Shown: piece by piece, positions 26,418 through 36,412 of the stretch
How positions within the stretch are numbered: the first letter of the stretch is position 1
Layout: every line of letters starts with the position of its first letter
Notes under the pieces: generated by a model
Database searches by the model: none
What the model saw: the letters and a program-made list of their open reading frames with translations, nothing else
Told to the model about the DNA's origin: nothing
From: Viridibacterium sp047600765
GTDB lineage: Bacteria > Pseudomonadota > Gammaproteobacteria > Burkholderiales > Rhodocyclaceae
Direction of reading: 5' to 3'
DNA length: 64,000 bases
Assembly (NCBI GenBank): GCA_047600765.1
Contig: JASGKF010000001.1
Location: forward strand, 992,001-1,056,000
Translations under genes and position numbers: made by a program

Positions 26418-27773
26418 ATGCCTCGCTCACCTGAAGCCAGCACCCTCGCCGCCATCGCCCGTCGCCGCCAGCAACTCGCCGAACGCCTGCGTGCTGTCGG
26501 CGGCGGTGTCGCCATCGTGCCGACCGCGCCCGAACGCATCCGCAACCGTGATGCGCACTACGCCTTCCGCGCCGACAGCTACTTTCACTACCTGACCGGC
26601 TTCAACGAACCCGAAGCCGTGCTCGTGCTGCTGGTGGGCTCAGGTGACAACACTGAGATGCGCAGCGTACTGTTCTGCCGCAGCAAGAACGAAGAGCGCG
26701 AAATCTGGGACGGCTTCCGTTACGGCCCGGCCGCAGCCGCCGAAGTCTTCGGCTTCGACGAAGCGCACGCCATCGACGACTTCGCCGGCAAGCTGCCCGA
26801 GCTGATCGGCAACCAGCCCGCGCTGTGGTACGCACTCGGTTACGACGCCCACCACGACACGCGCGTGCTCGAAGCTCTCAACACCGTGCGCATGCAGGGC
26901 CGCAGCGGCGTCATCGCACCGTCCGACATCCGCGACATTCGCGGCCCGCTCGACGAAATGCGTCTGATCAAGGACGCGGTCGAGATCGACACCATGCGCC
27001 AGGCCGCCCGCATCAGTGGCGAAGCGCATCGCCGCGCCATGCGCTTCACGCGCCCCGGCGTCAACGAATACGAAGTCGAAGCCGAGCTGCTGCACGAGTT
27101 CCGTCGCCAGGGCAGCCAGTCCGTCGCCTACAACTCCATCGTCGCAGGCGGCGCCAATGCCTGCGTGCTGCACTACGTCAGCAACGACGCCCCACTCCAC
27201 GACGGCGACCTGCTGCTCATTGATGCGGGCTGCGAGCTTGACGGCTACGCCTCCGACATCACGCGCACCTTCCCGGTCAACGGCCGCTTCAGCGCCGCAC
27301 AGCGCGATGTCTATGAACTCGTGCTCGCCGCCCAGCAGGCCGCCTTCGCGCAGGCCCGCCCCGGCAACACTTACGACACCACGCATGACGCCGCCGTGAA
27401 AGTGCTCGCGCAAGGCATGCTCGACCTGGGCCTGCTCAGCGGCTCGCTCGACAGCGTGCTGGAGACTGGCGCCTACCGCCGCTTCTACATGCATCGCACC
27501 GGCCACTGGCTGGGGCTGGATGTACATGACGCCGGCGAATACAAACTCAACGGTCAGTGGCGTCCGCTGCAACCCGGCATGGTCATCACCGTCGAACCGG
27601 GTTGCTACATCCGCCCCGCGCCCGACGTGCCTGAAGCCTTCTGGAACATCGGCATCCGCGTTGAAGACGACGTGCTCATCACCGACGACGGCTACGACAT
27701 CCTGACCCACGACACACCGCGCTCGGTCAGCGATATCGAACTCATCATGTCGGACGTGGATGAGCGTGGCTGA
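26418..27773 (+). CDS. pepP: Xaa-Pro aminopeptidase
   Basis: 451-residue M24 metallopeptidase that removes N-terminal residues before proline. The AMP_N domain is at the start (RRRQQLAERL, YLTGFNEPEAVLVL). Dinuclear-metal ligands are visible in LLIDAGCELDGYASDITRTF (two Asp), HRTGHWLGLDVHDAG (His), TVEPGCYI (Glu) and RVEDDVLIT (Glu). The pepP-ubiH order is shared with many proteobacteria. Its 3' end overlaps the extended open frame of ubiH but not the preferred ubiH start. Confidence 0.93.
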   Translation: MPRSPEASTLAAIARRRQQLAERLRAVGGGVAIVPTAPERIRNRDAHYAFRADSYFHYLTGFNEPEAVLVLLVGSGDNTEMRSVLFCRSKNEEREIWDGFRYGPAAAAEVFGFDEAHAIDDFAGKLPELIGNQPALWYALGYDAHHDTRVLEALNTVRMQGRSGVIAPSDIRDIRGPLDEMRLIKDAVEIDTMRQAARISGEAHRRAMRFTRPGVNEYEVEAELLHEFRRQGSQSVAYNSIVAGGANACVLHYVSNDAPLHDGDLLLIDAGCELDGYASDITRTFPVNGRFSAAQRDVYELVLAAQQAAFAQARPGNTYDTTHDAAVKVLAQGMLDLGLLSGSLDSVLETGAYRRFYMHRTGHWLGLDVHDAGEYKLNGQWRPLQPGMVITVEPGCYIRPAPDVPEAFWNIGIRVEDDVLITDDGYDILTHDTPRSVSDIELIMSDVDERG

Positions 27774-27812
27774 ACGAGACCAGATGCCGCATCACACCGA
27801 TATCGCCCCCCT

Positions 27813-27849
27813 CTCCCCCAGCCCCTCTCCCACGGAGGGGCGAGGGGAG
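27813..27849. repeat. C/G-rich palindromic repeat carrying the ubiH ribosome-binding site
   Basis: The 15-base arms CTCCCCCAGCCCCTC and GAGGGGCGAGGGGAG pair with few mismatches around TCCCACG. This resembles the widely scattered C-tract palindromes between proteobacterial genes. The right arm ends in AGGGGAG four bases before the ubiH ATG at 27853, so the stem would bury the ribosome-binding site. Confidence 0.65.
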
Positions 27850-27852
27850 CAG

Positions 27853-29010
27853 ATGGCGGCTACGCCGTCCGTAAAGATAATCATCGTCGGCGCCGGTCCA
27901 CTTGGCCTGTGCGCCGGGCTGCGTCTCGCCGCACAAGGCCACAACGTGCAGCTGCTCGACGCACGCCGCGCTGACCAGGCTCACGAGGACCGTCGCGTAC
28001 TGGCCCTCTCGCACGGCAGCCGTCAGTTGCTCGAGACGCTTGGCGCCTGGCCCGCACACACAGCCACGCCCATCACCACCATCCACGTCTCGCAGCGCGG
28101 CGCACTGGGCCGCACCGAGATGCGCCACGCCGATTACGGCCTGCCTGCACTCGGTTACGTGCTGCCGGCCAGCGCCCTGATGCAAGCCCTGCTGGCACGT
28201 GCGCGCGACGTCGGGCTGCAGATCCATTACGACGCCTGCGTCGAAGCCCTGTCCCGCAACGCCGGCAAGCTCAGCCTCATCACGCGCAACGAAGCCGGCG
28301 CGCGGGACACGCGGCATGCAGCCCTGGCTGTCTGCTGCGAGGGCAAGATTGCAGACGACAGCAGCGACACCCGCTCGCACGATTACGACCAGCACGCCCT
28401 GCTGCTGCAGATAACGTCCACCCAGCCTCACGCCAACACAGCCTGGGAACGCTTCACACCCGACGGCCCCATCGCCCTGTTGCCGCAAGGCGGCGACTTC
28501 GGCGTGGTGTGGACCATGTCACCCGAGCGCCTCGCTACACTCAAGGCCCTGCCTGACGACGCCCTGCTCGCCGAACTGCAGCGCGCCTTTGGCCTGCGTG
28601 TGCGCTTCAGCAAGCTGCACAGCCGCGCCAGCTACCCGCTGGGCATGAAGATGCGCAAATCGCCGGTCGGTGATCGCACCGTCTGGCTCGGCAACGCCGC
28701 GCAAACCCTGCACCCCGTCGCCGGCCAGGGTTTCAACCTCGGCTTGCGCGACGTGTGGGAGCTCGCCGATACGCTGCACGCCGCATCTGATCCCGGCGCC
28801 GCCGACGTCCTCGCCCGCTACGCGCGGCAACGCCGCGCTGACCGCCAAGGCGCAGCCAGCTTCACCGACGGCCTCGTGCGCCTGTTCTCCAACAACAACC
28901 CGCTGCTCACCCACGCCCGCGGTGCCGGCCTGCTGGCGCTGGATATCTGCCCGCCACTGCGGCACTTCGTCACCAAACGCATGATCTTTGGCGCAAGGGC
29001 TTGGCCCTGA
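27853..29010 (+). CDS. ubiH: 2-octaprenyl-6-methoxyphenol hydroxylase-type FAD monooxygenase
   Basis: 385-residue class A flavin monooxygenase of ubiquinone synthesis. The FAD dinucleotide motif is IIIVGAGPLGLCAGLRLAAQ, the DG region is HADYGLPALGYVLPASALMQ, and the second FAD motif is LGNAAQTLHPVAGQGFNLGL. The frame is open to 27760, but the first 31 codons are encoded by a palindromic repeat, so ATG 27853 with AGGGGAG just upstream is preferred. UbiH and its UbiF/UbiI paralogues are hard to separate by sequence; the pepP neighbour favours UbiH. Confidence 0.85.
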   Translation: MAATPSVKIIIVGAGPLGLCAGLRLAAQGHNVQLLDARRADQAHEDRRVLALSHGSRQLLETLGAWPAHTATPITTIHVSQRGALGRTEMRHADYGLPALGYVLPASALMQALLARARDVGLQIHYDACVEALSRNAGKLSLITRNEAGARDTRHAALAVCCEGKIADDSSDTRSHDYDQHALLLQITSTQPHANTAWERFTPDGPIALLPQGGDFGVVWTMSPERLATLKALPDDALLAELQRAFGLRVRFSKLHSRASYPLGMKMRKSPVGDRTVWLGNAAQTLHPVAGQGFNLGLRDVWELADTLHAASDPGAADVLARYARQRRADRQGAASFTDGLVRLFSNNNPLLTHARGAGLLALDICPPLRHFVTKRMIFGARAWP

Positions 29011-29065
29011 AAACACGCGACAGAACTCATTCTGACCAACGGGTCTGAGCCAGGACGATTGCAAC

Positions 29066-29383
29066 ATGGAAGCAACCAAGCTTGCCGTAGCCACTAACAA
29101 ACTGATGCTGCGTATTGTTGCGGGGCTCTTGCTGCTTTTCGGCGCGGCACAGTTGCTCGGCATTCTGCCAAGCCACTCCATCCGCACTCTCTGCAATGAC
29201 TTGCCGGTTACGGCCACGCCTGAAATGATGATGGAGCTTGCCAGACAGCGGGGTCTGGTCGCGCACAATTTCTCCAATCATGTGACAGTCTTGAATCACA
29301 ATGCACCGTTCTTCCGCTATGCCTGCACGGCGGATTTCGAAGCAGGAAAGCTGGTCCGCAAGGACTGGATGGCGGCTGACTGA
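29066..29383 (+). CDS. Small membrane-anchored protein, unknown function
   Basis: 105 residues with one transmembrane or signal-anchor segment at about residues 15-35 (LRIVAGLLLLFGAAQLLGIL) and a polar C-terminal part with two Cys (TLCNDL, RYACTADF). No family was recognised. It is 55 bases after ubiH and 15 before the LysR gene, whose codon use it shares less closely than its neighbours do. Confidence 0.5.
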   Translation: MEATKLAVATNKLMLRIVAGLLLLFGAAQLLGILPSHSIRTLCNDLPVTATPEMMMELARQRGLVAHNFSNHVTVLNHNAPFFRYACTADFEAGKLVRKDWMAAD

Positions 29384-29398
29384 CTCCAGAATCTGACA

Positions 29399-30268
29399 AT
29401 GAACCTCCACCTCCTCCGCATCTTCGCCACCGTCGTCGAGCACAAGAGCTTCTCGCGCGCCGCCGAAGCGCTCGAAGTCAGCCAGCCGGCCGTCTCGAAA
29501 GCCGTGCGCGAGCTGGAGTCGCAGCTCGACGTGGTGCTGCTGGACCGTGGCGGACGCAGCTTCCAGCTGTCTGAACCCGGACGCGTGCTCTACGAGTATG
29601 CGCAGGGCATCTTCGCGATGGAGAAGGCTGCGGTCGATGCAGTCCAGTCTTTCTACGAGATGGAGCGCGGTACGCTGACCATCGGCGCGAGCACGACCAT
29701 CGCGACCTACTGGATGCCGCCTTTCATTGCCGACTTCACACGCGACAACCCCGGTGTGAACGTGCGCCTGATGTCGGGCAACACGCAGGCCGTGGCGCAG
29801 TGGCTGCTGGATTGCGCGGTGGATGTGGCGCTGGTCGAAGGCCCGGTCATCGACGAGCGACTGGAGTCGCGCATCTGGCGTCATGAACACATGGTCATCG
29901 TCGGGCCGCGTGGCCGCGCAGACGGTGACTGCACGGTGGAGCCTGCGACGCTGTCCGGCGAGCAATGGATCCTGCGCGAGCCAGGCTCGGGCAGCCGTGA
30001 GGTCGTGGAGCGCGAGCTGCTGCGCCTTGGCATCACGCCCGCCCGCACGCTGGAAGTAGGCAACAACGAAGCCATCGTGCAGAGCGTCGCCGCCGGTCTC
30101 GGGCTGGGCATGGTACCGCGCGTCTGCGCAGCCGATCAGCTGGCGCTGGGCAAAGTAACGGCGCTGAGCCTGACGACTGGTGAGCTGTCGCGCGAGCTCT
30201 ATCGCCTGCGCCTGCCGCGTCGCCCCATCAGCCAGGCGGCCCTCGCGTTCGAGGCATTGATCGGATGA
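29399..30268 (+). CDS. LysR-family transcriptional regulator
   Basis: 289 residues. The winged helix-turn-helix occupies residues 1-60 (MNLHLLRIFATVVEHKSFSR, AAEALEVSQPAVSKAVRELE), followed by a substrate-binding domain (GTLTIGASTTIATYWMPPF, VAQWLLDCAVDVALVEGPVI, EPGSGSRE). The closing segments resemble CysL/CbbR-type regulators. No divergently oriented target gene adjoins it: it is in line with its neighbours and overlaps dacB, so its regulon cannot be deduced here. Confidence 0.9.
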   Translation: MNLHLLRIFATVVEHKSFSRAAEALEVSQPAVSKAVRELESQLDVVLLDRGGRSFQLSEPGRVLYEYAQGIFAMEKAAVDAVQSFYEMERGTLTIGASTTIATYWMPPFIADFTRDNPGVNVRLMSGNTQAVAQWLLDCAVDVALVEGPVIDERLESRIWRHEHMVIVGPRGRADGDCTVEPATLSGEQWILREPGSGSREVVERELLRLGITPARTLEVGNNEAIVQSVAAGLGLGMVPRVCAADQLALGKVTALSLTTGELSRELYRLRLPRRPISQAALAFEALIG

Positions 30269-31785
30269 TGACGCAACGCGTGGGCTCACCGAGCCCACCC
30301 TACCATCACGCCTGCATTGCAACTGTAGGGTGGGCACGGTGTGCCCACGCGTACCGGCTACGCCAAATACTCGCAACCTTGCTGCTGGGTCTCCTGCCTG
30401 CATTCGCACACGCCGCCCTGCCCGACAGCATCATCCAGCCCCTGCGTGCCGCCGGCATCTCGCCTGCCAATGTTGCGCTGTGGGTCGCCCCGGCAAACGG
30501 CGGTGCCCCCAGCCTGCAGCACAACGTCGACGAGGCCTACAACCCGGCCTCGGTGATGAAACTAGTCACCAGCAGTGCCGCCATCGAATTGCTGGGCCCC
30601 GGCTACACCTGGCGCACCGAAGCCCTGCTGCGCGGCCCGCTGCAGGGCGGCGTGCTGCAAGGCGACCTTATCCTGCGCGGCGGTGGCGACCCGGCGCTGA
30701 CCTGGGACCGCTTCGGTAACTTCCTGCGCGACCTGCGCGCACGCGGCCTGCGCGAGATCCGCGGCAACGTGTTGCTCGACCGCAGCCTGTTCGCACCGAT
30801 TGCGCAGGAGAGTTTCGACGACCAGCCGCAACGTGCCTACAACGCCACGCCCGATGCGTTGCTGGTCAACTTCAAGGCCATCAGCGTGCGCCTCAGCCCG
30901 GCTGCGGCGCGCCAGCCCATCGCAGCGGTGTCGCTGGTGCCCCTCGCGCCGTTTGCCATCGACAACCAGCTGGTCGGCACCGCTGGCGGCTGTGGCGACT
31001 GGCGCGGGCAGATCCAGAGCGAGCTGCTGTCGCAGGGCGAAGGCTTCGTGCTGCGCCTCAGCGGCAGCATGCCGGCAAGCTGTGGCGAGCGCGTGCTGAA
31101 CCTCGCCGCGCACGATGGCCCGCGGCTCGCGGCCAGCGTGTTCCGCGCGTTGTGGGCCGAGCTGGGTGGTCGCCTCGACGGCGTGGTGCGCGAAGGCGCC
31201 ACACCGCAGGACGCGACGCCCTTCGCCAGTTGGCAGTCGCCGACACTGGTCGAAGTGCTGCGCGACATCAACAAGTATTCGAACAACGTGATGGCCCGCC
31301 ACTTGCTGCTGACGCTGGGGCGCAGTGACGCACAGAGCCAGCCCCTCACGCCGCAGATGGGCGTGCAGCGCATCCGCGACTGGCTGGCCAATCGTCAGAC
31401 TTCCCTGCCGGGACTGGTGCTGGAGAACGGTTCGGGGCTGTCGCGTCACGAGCGTATTACCGCGGCCGGTCTCGGCAACCTGCTGCAGACCATGTGGCAG
31501 AGCCCGCGCATGCCGGACCTTGTCGCCACGCTGCCCATCGCTGGCGAAGACGGCACGGCACGCCGCCGCTTCAGCGGCCACCCCTCGGCAGGACGCGCCT
31601 ATCTGAAGACAGGCTCGCTCAATGATGTGATGAGCACCGCCGGCTACGTGCAGGACGCACGCGGCCAATGGCAGGTGGTCGTGCTGATGATCACCGGTCC
31701 GCGCGCCGAGGCTGGCGAAGCCGCCACGCTGGCTGCGTTGCGCGTCGTCGCCGAAGCAGCTCCCGCGACGTCGCGCCTCAGGTAG
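30265..31785 (+). CDS. dacB: D-alanyl-D-alanine carboxypeptidase/endopeptidase (PBP4)
   Basis: Class C penicillin-binding protein of about 506 residues acting in the periplasm. SxxK is in PASVMKLVTSS (Ser about 96), SxN in KYSNNVM (about 339), and KTG in YLKTGSLND (about 448). The signal core is ILATLLLGLLPAFAHA. The preceding ~33 residues are translated from a palindromic repeat (30276-30352), so the signal peptide has an unusually long n-region; no later start codon preserves the signal. The ATGATG start overlaps the LysR stop. The 3' end overlaps the convergent HD-GYP gene by 8 bases. Confidence 0.9.
   Translation: MMTQRVGSPSPPYHHACIATVGWARCAHAYRLRQILATLLLGLLPAFAHAALPDSIIQPLRAAGISPANVALWVAPANGGAPSLQHNVDEAYNPASVMKLVTSSAAIELLGPGYTWRTEALLRGPLQGGVLQGDLILRGGGDPALTWDRFGNFLRDLRARGLREIRGNVLLDRSLFAPIAQESFDDQPQRAYNATPDALLVNFKAISVRLSPAAARQPIAAVSLVPLAPFAIDNQLVGTAGGCGDWRGQIQSELLSQGEGFVLRLSGSMPASCGERVLNLAAHDGPRLAASVFRALWAELGGRLDGVVREGATPQDATPFASWQSPTLVEVLRDINKYSNNVMARHLLLTLGRSDAQSQPLTPQMGVQRIRDWLANRQTSLPGLVLENGSGLSRHERITAAGLGNLLQTMWQSPRMPDLVATLPIAGEDGTARRRFSGHPSAGRAYLKTGSLNDVMSTAGYVQDARGQWQVVVLMITGPRAEAGEAATLAALRVVAEAAPATSRLR
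30276..30352. repeat. Inverted pair of GTAGGGTGGGC palindromic units inside dacB 5' coding region
   Basis: Unit A occupies 30276-30303 (ACGCGTGGGCTC… ending CCCACCCTAC) and unit B occupies 30325-30352 (GTAGGGTGGGCACGG… ending CCCACGCGT). They form an inverted pair, and each unit is itself palindromic (TGGGC…GCCCA). The same two units occur in the opposite arrangement at 56414-56507. This is a REP-like family common in proteobacteria; no associated REP transposase (RAYT) gene is in the window. Confidence 0.8.
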
Positions 31786-34694
31786 GTGCAGGCACTACCA
31801 GCGGCTTGCCGCTGCGCGCCTTGTCTATCAACGCGGCCACATCGACTTCGTCGAACTGCGTGGGCAGCAGATACCGATCGGCGTATTGCTGATAGACACC
31901 TGACTGCAGGAACAGCACGAACAGCTCCACGTCGAGGTGATGCTCGGCCGCCATGCGCGCCATGATCATCAGCGATTCGGACAGGGTCTTGGCCGGCTTG
32001 TAAGGACGATCCGCCGCCGTCAGCGCTTCGAACACATCGGCAATCGCCATGATGCGCGCCGGCACGCTCATCTGGTCACGCGTCAGCCCCTTGGGATAAC
32101 CGCGTCCGTCCATGCGCTCGTGGTGCCCACCGGCAATCTCCGGAACGTTGCGCAGGTGCTTGGGGAAGGGCAGCTTCTCCAGCATGGTGATGCTCTGCAC
32201 GATGTGGTCGTTGATGATGTAGCGCTCTTCATCCGTCAGCGTGCCACGCGAGATCGCCAGGTTGTAGAGCTCGCCACGATTGAACTTGTAGCGCGGCGGC
32301 GTGACCTTGAAGCCCAGACCATCCTGCACCGCCTGTTCGGAGGGCAAACGCTCGACGAGGTGTTCCGGCTTGTCGGCCAGCAGCATCTCCATCGCCGGCA
32401 AGGGTCGCTGCGGCAGGTTGCCGACGGCACGCTGTTCCTCGCGCGACAGGCCGAGGCGGTCGTCCATCGTGCGCATCCAGGGCTGCTCGGCAATCTTCTT
32501 GAGGCGTTCGACTTTCGCTCCATCCATGAACTCGCCACCCACATTGCATTCGGCCACGAAAGCGAAGTCGTCGTCGATCTCGCGCCAGCGGATGCGCAGC
32601 AGATCCCAGGCCTCCTGCTCCGGCACACCTTCGGAACGCTTGCGCCAGTACTGGATCTCGGCATCGCGCTTGAGCACCTCGAAGCGCATGCGGATCTCGT
32701 GAATGCGGTTGTAGATGGTCTCGAGCTTGGTGGCCTTGTCGACCACGAACTCCGGCGTCGTGATCTTGCCGCAATCGTGCAGCCAGGCACCGACGTGCAC
32801 GGCCTCCCAATCGGCCTCTTCGAGACGGAACTCCTGCCAGGCGCCCTCTTCGCAATCATGAGCGGCACGCACCAGCATCTTGGTGAGCTCGGGCACGCGC
32901 TGGCAGTGACCACCCGTGTAGGGACTCTTGGCATCGATGGCACCGGCCAGCAGCTGGATCAGGGACTCGATGAGCTCCTTCTGGCTGTCGACGAGGTGTC
33001 GGGTTTCAATCGCCACTGCCGCCGTCGAAGACAGCGCCTCGATGAAGGCCAGTTGCGCCTCATGCGGGCCGCCTGCTTCGCCGACATGCATCGGCACGCT
33101 CAGCTCCAGCACCAGCGCGCCGACGAATTCGTCGGCCAGGGTTTCCAGCGGCACGGCCATACGCTTGCCGTCAGGGCTGACATAGCTGCGCCGCGACGTC
33201 ATGGCACGGATCGCCGGATGATCGCGATTGCTGTCGATGGACAGCAACTCGGCGAGTTCTTCGTCTTGCTCCGGATAGCACTGCGAGCGCCGCAGGCTCC
33301 AGTCCCGGTCATCGAACAGGTAGAGAGCCCCCGCTCTCGCCTTGGTCGTGGCAACAACGCCATCGAGCACCACTTTCAGGAGACGGTCGAGTTGGGTCTC
33401 GGAATTCAGCGCGGCACTCACATCGAGGAAGCGCGAGATCGTTCGACTTCATATGCTCGGTCGCGCTCGATAGCTGATCGACTTCGGCAATGCGCGAACG
33501 CTTGGGTTGCGAGGGCGAGAAATCGAAAGCTGCCACGGCTTGCGTATCAAGGATCGCGCGCCGCAGAGGCGTCACGACACGCTGCGTCAACCAGTAGCCG
33601 AAAGGTATCGACAAGGCTATCAACAGCAGCGTCACCCACATCTGCTGACGCAGCAGCTTGCGTGCGCTGCGGAAGAGGTCGTCGTGCGGCACAGCCATCA
33701 CCACGCGCAGGCTTGTGCCAGAAACGGTGGTCGCGACGGGCACGGACAGCACTTCCCAGTCACGCCCGCCCAGTTGCGAATAGGCTCGCGTGAGCACACC
33801 ACCTTCAAGCCCTGCCGCAGCCAGCAACGCTGGCGCATTGAGGGACGCCAGATCCGGCAGGTTCACATTGTCGGCATCCGCCGTGACGGTGGATTGCTGA
33901 TCCCTTGCGACAACGTGTGACTCCGCATCGAGAAATGCCACCTGCGTATTCTCGGTCAGCCGCAACTTGTCAGCCTGCCCCTGCAAGGCCTCCAGCGTGA
34001 TGTCCACACCCACGGTGGCCCCCCCACCCGGCGCCATCTGGGCCAGGGTCGTTCCAGCCGAGCGGGTCGAATAGAAAACGTAGGGTTTCGTCAGCACGGC
34101 ACCGGACTGCGTCTGCGCGAGGCGATACCAGGGGCGTTCACGCGGATCGAAGCGGTAGTCGGCCCGCTTGTCCCGCTTTACCAGTCGGCCCTTGTCGTCG
34201 AAGAACAGGTACTCGCCATCGATCTGGCCAGCACGACCCAGCGTGCGTGCCTGCACCAGCAGGCTGGCCGCCTCAGGCGCTTCGAATGACTGGCGCACGC
34301 GCAGGTTGCGCAAAGGCCGGAACAACAGGAACTCGCCTGCAGGGTTGGCGATGTAGAAAGCGTCGAAGTGGCCCTGCGTGGCAAACATCTGCTGCACGAA
34401 GGGCAGGATGCGCAAGCGCTGCTCCAGTCCCTGTGCTCGCACGACATCTTGCTGGGTCCAGAACGCAACTTGCTGCTGCGCTGGCTGGAAGATGTCCTGC
34501 ACGCGCTCATTGACGTCTACCGAGGTTCGCGCGACCGTTTCGTTAACCGAACTGAGCAAGACCTGATGCAGGTTGTCACGCGCATTCCAGGCCATGGCTG
34601 CGGCCAATGCCAGCAGCAGCAAAGTCGCGCCGCAGGCAGTCAGGATATGCAGGGGAAATTTCCAGTCCTTGCCTTGCCGCATCGCGCACCCCAT
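31778..34694 (-). CDS. Cache-HAMP-GAF-HD-GYP sensor, predicted c-di-GMP phosphodiesterase, frameshifted
   Basis: Two consecutive frames make one protein. The upstream part has a transmembrane segment (ILTACGATLLLLALAAAMAW), a dCache periplasmic region (RERPWYRLAQTQSGAVLTKP), a second membrane helix (MWVTLLLIALSIPFGYWL) and a HAMP linker ending EHMKS. The downstream part has a GAF domain and HD-GYP with HDCGK and GGHHERMDGRGYPKGL. One extra A in TCGAACG, near 33442, shifts the frame; without it the sequence reads MKSTISRFLDVSAALNSE. HD-GYP domains hydrolyse c-di-GMP. Start ATG 34694 or 34682. Confidence 0.8.
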
Positions 34695-34818
34695 CCTCAA
34701 CGGGCCCACAGCCCGGTATGGAAACTCGCGTCACGCCCTGATCAGCATTCCGCTCCGCAGAGTATGGCGTGTGCGCCCCAGCCCGTCCATGCCCTGCGGG
34801 CCTTGTGTGGTCAGCGAC

Positions 34819-36303
34819 TCAGTCCAGCCCCAGCGATGCCCACATGGCATCGACACGCTGCCGCACCGCCTCGTCCTGCACGATGACGCGCCCCCACTCG
34901 CGCTGCGTCTCGCCCGGCCACTTGCTGGTGGCGTCGATACCCATCTTGCTGCCCAGCCCCGACACGGGTGAAGCGAAGTCCAGGTAATCGATCGGCGTGT
35001 TGTCGACCAGGGTCGTGTCACGCGTCGCATCGACGCGCGTCGTGATCGCCCAGATCACCTCGGGCCACGAACGGATGTCGATGTCCTCGTCCACCACGAT
35101 GATGAACTTGGTGTACATGAACTGGCGCAGGAAGCTCCAGATACCGAACATCACGCGTTTCGCATGTCCGGGGTAGGCCTTCTTCATGCTCACCACGGCC
35201 ATGCGGTACGAGCAGCCCTCGGGCGGCAGGTAGAAGTCCGTGATCTCGGGGAACTGCTTCTGCAGCAGCGGCACGAACACCTCGTTGAGCGCGAGACCCA
35301 GCATCGCCGGCTCGTCCGGCGGCTTGCCCGTGTAAGTGCTGTGGTAGATCGGCTCACGGCGCATGGTGATGCGCTCGACGGTGAAGACCGGGAATTCAGC
35401 GACTTCGTTGTAGTAACCCGTGTGGTCGCCGTAGGGCCCTTCCTGCGCCATCTCGCCCGGATGGATTACGCCTTCCAGCACGATCTCGGCACGCGCCGGC
35501 ACCTGCAGGTCGGAGTCCATGCATTGCGTCAGCTCGGTCTTGCCGCCACGCAGCAGCCCGGCGAACTGGTATTCGGACAGCGAATCCGGCACCGGCGTCA
35601 CCGCGCCCAGAATCGTCGCCGGATCACAACCCAGCACCACCGCCACCGGGAAAGGCTTGCCCGGATTGGCCTGCTGGAAATCGCGAAAATCCAGTGCGCC
35701 ACCTCGATGCGCCAGCCAGCGCATGATCAGCTTGTTCCGCCCCAGCACCTGCTGACGATAGATGCCCAGGTTCTGCCGCGACTTCAGCGGTCCGCGCGTC
35801 ACCACCAGGCCCCAGGTAATCAGCGGCGCCACATCCCCCGGCCAGCAATGCTGGATGGGCAGCCGCGACAGATCGACCTCGTCACCCGTCAGCACCACTT
35901 CCTGACACGGCGCACGACTCACCACCTTGGGCGACATGTTGAGCACCTGCTTGAGCACTGGCCACTTCTCCCAGGCATCGCGCAAGCCCTTGGGTGGCTC
36001 CGGCTCCTTGAGGAAGGCCAGCAGTTTGCCCACCTCGCGCAGCGCCGGCTTCCAGTCGCCCTCCACACCCATACCCAGCGCCACGCGCTCGGGCGTACCG
36101 AACAGGTTGGCCAGCACCGGCATGGCCTGCGGCTTGCCCTGTGTATGCGGTTTTTCGAACAACAGCGCCGGACCACCTGCGCGCAACACGCGGTCAGCGA
36201 TTTCGGTCATCTCGAGATGCGTATCGACGGGCACCGTGATGCGGCGCAGCTGCCCCAAGGCTTCCAGCTGTTCGATAAAGTCCCGCAAATCCCGGTATGC
36301 CAT
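34819..36303 (-). CDS. ubiD: 4-hydroxy-3-polyprenylbenzoate decarboxylase
   Basis: 494-residue prenylated-FMN-dependent decarboxylase of ubiquinone synthesis. ATG 36303 gives MAYRDLRDFIEQLEALGQLR; the open frame upstream runs through a terminator and is not coding. Recognised segments are PIQHCWPGDVAPLITWGLVV, RQNLGIYRQQVLGRNKLIMR, the active-site region EIVLEGVIHPGEMAQEGPYGDHTGYYN and IDYLDFASPVSGLGSKMGID. It needs UbiX-made prenyl-FMN; ubiX is not in the window. It works with UbiH, encoded about 6 kb away. Confidence 0.95.
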   Translation of the reverse strand: MAYRDLRDFIEQLEALGQLRRITVPVDTHLEMTEIADRVLRAGGPALLFEKPHTQGKPQAMPVLANLFGTPERVALGMGVEGDWKPALREVGKLLAFLKEPEPPKGLRDAWEKWPVLKQVLNMSPKVVSRAPCQEVVLTGDEVDLSRLPIQHCWPGDVAPLITWGLVVTRGPLKSRQNLGIYRQQVLGRNKLIMRWLAHRGGALDFRDFQQANPGKPFPVAVVLGCDPATILGAVTPVPDSLSEYQFAGLLRGGKTELTQCMDSDLQVPARAEIVLEGVIHPGEMAQEGPYGDHTGYYNEVAEFPVFTVERITMRREPIYHSTYTGKPPDEPAMLGLALNEVFVPLLQKQFPEITDFYLPPEGCSYRMAVVSMKKAYPGHAKRVMFGIWSFLRQFMYTKFIIVVDEDIDIRSWPEVIWAITTRVDATRDTTLVDNTPIDYLDFASPVSGLGSKMGIDATSKWPGETQREWGRVIVQDEAVRQRVDAMWASLGLD

Positions 36304-36345
36304 GGCGTCCTGCCCTGCTGAAAAGTGCCGCGATTCTAGCCCGCC

Positions 36346-36380
36346 AAAAACAAACGGCGCACCCGAAGGTGCGCCGTTTG
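36346..36380 (-). terminator. Rho-independent terminator of the PEP-CTERM gene
   Basis: On the minus strand, CAAACGGCGCACC, a short TTCGG-type loop and the complement are followed by a TTTTTGG tract. It lies 33 bases past the stop of the PEP-CTERM gene and just before ubiD. Confidence 0.85.
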
Positions 36381-36412
36381 CCGATCCTTGAACCCCGAAG
36401 GGCTCAGGCAAC

